35,735 nt of DNA from Sporolactobacillus inulinus (lineage in GTDB: Bacteria; Bacillota; Bacilli; Bacillales; Sporolactobacillaceae), in the NCBI RefSeq assembly GCF_006539285.1, contig NZ_BJMS01000036.1, positions 1 to 35,735 of the forward strand. The letters are read 5' to 3'. Of the stretch, positions 32,493 to 35,735 are shown one piece after another. Under the pieces are notes generated by a model. It was not told the origin of the DNA, did not search any database, and saw only the letters and a list, made by a program, of their open reading frames with translations. Both the position numbers and the translations under genes were made by a program. Position 1 is the stretch's first letter. Every line of letters starts with the position of its first letter.

Positions 32493-34436
32493 TTATTGAT
32501 TCAGGTTCTTTGAATCGGTCGCTTTTACAAGTGCAAAGCCGCCATCTTCCTCAGCGTCATTGTATCTTGCCTGCTCCTTACCGTACCACCATCTGCCGAG
32601 TGTCTTTTGAAGGAATGGAACAACCCAATAATCAAGACCGACTGAGCGTCCGGAGCCGTTCATAAGCGCAATGGATGCAGGAAGCGCCCATAATTTATCC
32701 CAACCGAGCATCGCGCTTAGCGTGAACACAACGAGAAAACCCGCACTTGCACCGCTGCTGATCCAGGTGAAGAGACCTGCCAGTATGGCAAGACCAATGG
32801 CCAGCTCGACAAACACCATCGTGCGTTGCATAAAGATCGCGACATCTGCATTTGGCAGCATCAGTTTCATCAACCACTCAAACCAGAACGGCATTTTGCT
32901 GAGGATCGGCGTTGCCCATTGAGTTGCAGCATCGCCAGCACCGGCTCCGGCAGCTTGACTTGCACCGGTTGTGGCGGTTTGCAGCCATTCAAAGGGCATT
33001 TTCACCGTTGATCCGGTCAGCCAAGAGTCTTTTCCGAGTCCGCTAAATAACAGATGTACATTTGACCAGTTCGACGTTGCCTTGCTCCATGTACTTTCGC
33101 CCCATAATTTTGCAAACGCCTCGGTCAGCCAGAAGCCGCCTACAAAAATGCGCAACGGCAAGGTCCAAAGTACATTCCCATAACGTGTGGACAGATTGCG
33201 GAAAATGTTTCGTTTGTCCTTCGTTTGAAAGAATTCATGCATGATGTAGTGGAAGATGTAGTGCGCACTGCGAATACCGAAAAAGTAGTACAAATTTACG
33301 ATATGCTTCATGAAATTTGCGAAAAAGCCACTGAGATGAATTTTACCTAAATGAGCAACCCCGTACCTGGCACCGATCGAAACCATGACCCCATGGTAAT
33401 TCCCCTTATAAGCTGTTTTTTCGCCGCCTTTTATGTCTGCACGAATATTTTTCACCGCTGTTCCCGCCGTTTGTTCGGCTGCCTCAACGATTTGCGGCGT
33501 CGGTTTGCCAGCCTCTTCAAAATAGGCAAGATCTCCAACGACATACACGTGATCAAGACCTTCAGCTTCCATGTGTTCATTAACGCGTAACCGTCCGGCA
33601 CGAGCCGTGTTCATTCCGAAACCGCTCGTTTGCTGGTTCGCTTTGACACCGGCTGTCCATATTAAGGTATGGGTCGGAATTTCTTGACCTGATTTTAGAA
33701 CAATTTGATCCTCCTTAACCGCAACAATCGGTGAGCCGGTCAGGATCGTGACTCCTTTCTTCAGCATGTATTTTTCTGCTTTTCCAGCATCCTTGCGATC
33801 AAGCATATTCAGAATAGTCGGCAGCGCTTCCACAAGATACAAACTGATTTCATTCTCATCCAATTTATTGAGTTTCGCTAAACGCTGCTTCCATTCAATC
33901 AGCTCGCCGATCATTTCAACGCCTGTAAAGCCGGAACCGCAAATGGCAAAGGAGAGCATCGCCTGCCGCTTTTTCGCATCATGTTCCGTCGCCGCTTGTC
34001 GAACCGTCTTTTCAATATGTTCCCGAAGTTTTACGGCATCCTCCCAGGACATTAAGGTGAAGCCGTGTTCACGAACACCTGGAGTACGAAAATCGTTCGG
34101 CTCGCCGCCCATGCCCAAAATCAAATAATCATAGGTATACGTGCCGTTTTTGGTTGTAATCGTTTTGGTCGCATGATCCACATGGGTGACTTCATCGGTT
34201 ACGAGCTTAACCTTAGTGTGCTTAAACAGTTTGCGCAGGTCAAATTTAATGGCCTCAGGTTCAACGCGGTGTGATGCAACTTCATGAAGCTCCGTCATCA
34301 TCGTATGGTATGAGTGCCGATCAATTAAAGTAATCGTGACGGAAGCATCTTTTTTAAATGTTTTCGCTAATTTTTTTGCTGCATGTACCCCTGCGTATCC
34401 AGCTCCGATAATAATGATATTCTTATTCTTCATCAT
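32493..34436 (-). CDS. ndh2: EET-type NADH dehydrogenase Ndh2 with membrane C-terminal extension
   Basis: 647 residues, far longer than housekeeping NDH-2 enzymes (about 400). The first 400 residues hold the FAD/NADH folds: IIIIGAGYAGVHAAKKL at 8-24, the second dinucleotide site AICGSGFTGVEMIGEL near 168-183 and the FAD segment HVYVVGDLAY near 290-300. Residues from about 420 add membrane helices of DoxX-like type (WTLPLRIFVGGFWLTEAFAKLWG and later segments). This extension is typical of the EET enzyme, which passes electrons from NADH to the separate quinone pool. Starts after AGGAAGGTGCGAG. First gene of the operon. Confidence 0.9.
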   Translation of the reverse strand: MMKNKNIIIIGAGYAGVHAAKKLAKTFKKDASVTITLIDRHSYHTMMTELHEVASHRVEPEAIKFDLRKLFKHTKVKLVTDEVTHVDHATKTITTKNGTYTYDYLILGMGGEPNDFRTPGVREHGFTLMSWEDAVKLREHIEKTVRQAATEHDAKKRQAMLSFAICGSGFTGVEMIGELIEWKQRLAKLNKLDENEISLYLVEALPTILNMLDRKDAGKAEKYMLKKGVTILTGSPIVAVKEDQIVLKSGQEIPTHTLIWTAGVKANQQTSGFGMNTARAGRLRVNEHMEAEGLDHVYVVGDLAYFEEAGKPTPQIVEAAEQTAGTAVKNIRADIKGGEKTAYKGNYHGVMVSIGARYGVAHLGKIHLSGFFANFMKHIVNLYYFFGIRSAHYIFHYIMHEFFQTKDKRNIFRNLSTRYGNVLWTLPLRIFVGGFWLTEAFAKLWGESTWSKATSNWSNVHLLFSGLGKDSWLTGSTVKMPFEWLQTATTGASQAAGAGAGDAATQWATPILSKMPFWFEWLMKLMLPNADVAIFMQRTMVFVELAIGLAILAGLFTWISSGASAGFLVVFTLSAMLGWDKLWALPASIALMNGSGRSVGLDYWVVPFLQKTLGRWWYGKEQARYNDAEEDGGFALVKATDSKNLNQ

Positions 34437-34577
34437 CTCGCACCTTCCTCAACAAAGTGAATGCGTTTCCATTTCCCTCTATAAACCGTGTTAAATGAGT
34501 ACCAATAGTACCATTTAAAGTCTACACCCGAATAACTTTATGCGTCTATGTAGTTCTGCAAAACAACAAAAATATTA

Positions 34578-34592
34578 TTGAAAACGTTCACA
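34578..34592 (+). promoter_or_regulatory. Catabolite-responsive element (cre) before pplA
   Basis: TTGAAAACGTTCACA fits the CcpA consensus WTGNAANCGNWNNCW at every fixed position. It lies between the divergent ndh2 and pplA genes, about 90 bases before the pplA start, where a bound CcpA could affect pplA or both. A poorer look-alike (TGAATGCGTTTCCA) is at 34458-34471. I cannot name the promoters in this interval with confidence. Confidence 0.65.
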
Positions 34593-34683
34593 AAAATGCT
34601 ACAGAAATTCTCAAATGTGGGTGGTATCATTTAAAAGCAAATGAGTGATAGCATTCACAAAGTCAAGCAGGGGGAGATTTGTT

Positions 34684-35589
34684 ATGCGTTTGAAACGATT
34701 AATTTTACCGTTCGCTCTATTATTGATGATGATGTTAGTTGCTTGCGGATCAAATGAAAACGCTACCGAATCGAGTGCAAAAAAAGATACTTCCGAGTCA
34801 AGCCAGCCGGCTGCAGCAAAGCGAATCGCCGGTGCACCGCTCAAAGATGGTACGTATTCGCTAAAAGAGAAAGATTTTGATACACATGGTTGGAAAGCGT
34901 CCTTTTCCATAACTGTAAAAGACGGAACGATTACTAAATCGGACTACAATTATACAAACAAGGACGGCAAGCTCAAATCAGAGGATGCAGGTTATGAAAA
35001 GGCAATGAAAGCGAAATCCGGAATAGGACCGAAAGAATATATTCCACAATTAAATAAAGCACTTGTCTCCAGCCAGGATGCGCAGCAGGTTGAAGTCGTT
35101 TCTGGGGCTACCGAATCCTCCGATCACTTTATTAACTACGCACAGCAATTGATTCAAGCAGCACAAAAAGGGGATACCACACCGATTGAAATTGATGCTC
35201 AGGCGAAATTGAAGGACGGCGTCTATAAGCTGGCTGAAAAGAATCTGACGTCAAATGGCTGGAAAACCTTTATTAATATGACGGTAAAAGATGGAAAAAT
35301 CACAAAGGTAGACTATGATTTCTTAGACAAAGACGGTCAGTTGAAGTCTAAGAGTACTGAATATGAAAAAGCGATGAAAGCGAAATCCGGGACAGGACCA
35401 AAAGAATACATTCCGGCGCTCAGCAAATCCTTAGTCGAAAAGCAAAAAGCGGAAGAGGTTGAGGTGGTTAGCGGTGCAACGCATTCCAGTCATGCGTTCA
35501 GTGTCTATAGTGCGCAGCTCATTAATGCAGCACAAAAAGGCGAAACAACCCCAATTGAGGTCGACAACCTTGTTTTTGAGGAAAAATAA
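34684..35589 (+). CDS. pplA: PplA-like lipoprotein with two FMN-binding domains
   Basis: 301 residues from the ATG at 34684, after GGGGGAGATTTGTT. Signal peptide with lipobox LVAC, lipid Cys21. A Ser/Glu-rich linker follows, then two tandem FMN-binding repeats (about 47-160 and 170-287) that are clearly alike. Each ends in EVVSGAT: Ser140-Thr143 and Ser263-Thr266. The Thr of SGAT is where ApbE-type transferases attach FMN; here Glu stands where Asp is usual in the motif. It would carry electrons outside the membrane to iron or other acceptors. The ApbE enzyme is not in the window. Confidence 0.9.
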   Translation: MRLKRLILPFALLLMMMLVACGSNENATESSAKKDTSESSQPAAAKRIAGAPLKDGTYSLKEKDFDTHGWKASFSITVKDGTITKSDYNYTNKDGKLKSEDAGYEKAMKAKSGIGPKEYIPQLNKALVSSQDAQQVEVVSGATESSDHFINYAQQLIQAAQKGDTTPIEIDAQAKLKDGVYKLAEKNLTSNGWKTFINMTVKDGKITKVDYDFLDKDGQLKSKSTEYEKAMKAKSGTGPKEYIPALSKSLVEKQKAEEVEVVSGATHSSHAFSVYSAQLINAAQKGETTPIEVDNLVFEEK

Positions 35590-35613
35590 AGTTTTTGAAG
35601 ATGACCATCAAAG

Positions 35614-35649
35614 ACTTTAGGGCGCAGTATGGCTCTAAAGTTTTTTTTA
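35614..35649 (+). terminator. Terminator of pplA
   Basis: ACTTTAG (35614-35620) pairs with CTAAAGT (35635-35641), followed by eight Ts. The last 85 bases of the window hold no gene I can see. Confidence 0.85.
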
Positions 35650-35735
35650 CACTGGTAGGAAAGTATGTGGATTTTTGGTCATGCAAAAGACTGTACATCA
35701 AAAGCGCAGATTCTAGCCTGTCTGAGGAGGCTCGC

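Overview
The window looks like a chromosomal segment of a low-to-middle GC Gram-positive bacterium of class Bacilli. Signs are strong AGGAGG-type ribosome binding sites, frequent GTG/TTG starts, a fused EcfAA' ATPase, a C74-type purine riboswitch with transcription terminator, a CcpA-like cre site, a BsrG/TxpA-like type I toxin and a flavin-based extracellular electron transfer (EET) gene set. A Sporolactobacillaceae-like host is my guess and cannot be settled from this sequence. No rRNA or tRNA gene was seen.

Layout. 1-350: no recognisable gene. 351-1845 (minus): FetAB iron-export ABC transporter. 1975-2568 (minus): cupin protein. 2886-4439: secreted C39-like cysteine peptidase. 4711-13914: an AT-rich island with a complete type I restriction-modification system: hsdM, expressed hsdS, a tyrosine recombinase, a second start-less hsdS in inverted orientation, a Fic AMP-transferase and hsdR. 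Inverted repeats of 19 and 24 bp link the two hsdS copies, so the methylation specificity is predicted to switch by inversion. The hsdS/hsdR junction is duplicated on both sides of fic. A decayed 3' end of a second C39 gene plus its terminator lies just after hsdR, so the island seems to have landed in a tandem C39 pair. 14222-16164: GntR(YtrA)-ABC ATPase-permease operon with palindromic operators. 16257-20563: dipeptidase, CutC, three GNAT acetyltransferases, a 32-aa ORF, a small winged-helix protein and a DUF1801-like protein.

20541-25378 is one operon: promoter, guanine-class riboswitch with a readable terminator/antiterminator switch, a purine-type phosphoribosyltransferase, EcfAA', EcfT, a creatininase-family amidohydrolase and an ECF S-component. 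The set suggests uptake and salvage of a purine-related compound; the substrate is unknown to me. 25390-26023 holds a structured RNA-like remnant (possibly HEARO/omega-RNA) and a truncated ISL3-type transposase. 26062-26421 holds a previously unmarked type I toxin-antitoxin locus. 26501-30334: threonine aldolase, two GNATs, a dead phosphotransferase gene, an 11-codon metallophosphoesterase stub and a fosmidomycin-resistance-like MFS pump.

30342-35649 is an EET locus: dmkB, eetB, eetA and ndh2 on the minus strand, with pplA divergent across a 247-bp intergenic region carrying a consensus cre site. Ndh2 would pass electrons to a dedicated demethylmenaquinone pool (DmkB), EetA/EetB would assist transfer across the membrane, and the doubly FMN-modified lipoprotein PplA would carry electrons outside. 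The flavin transferase (ApbE/FmnB) and the MenA-like DmkA are not in the window.
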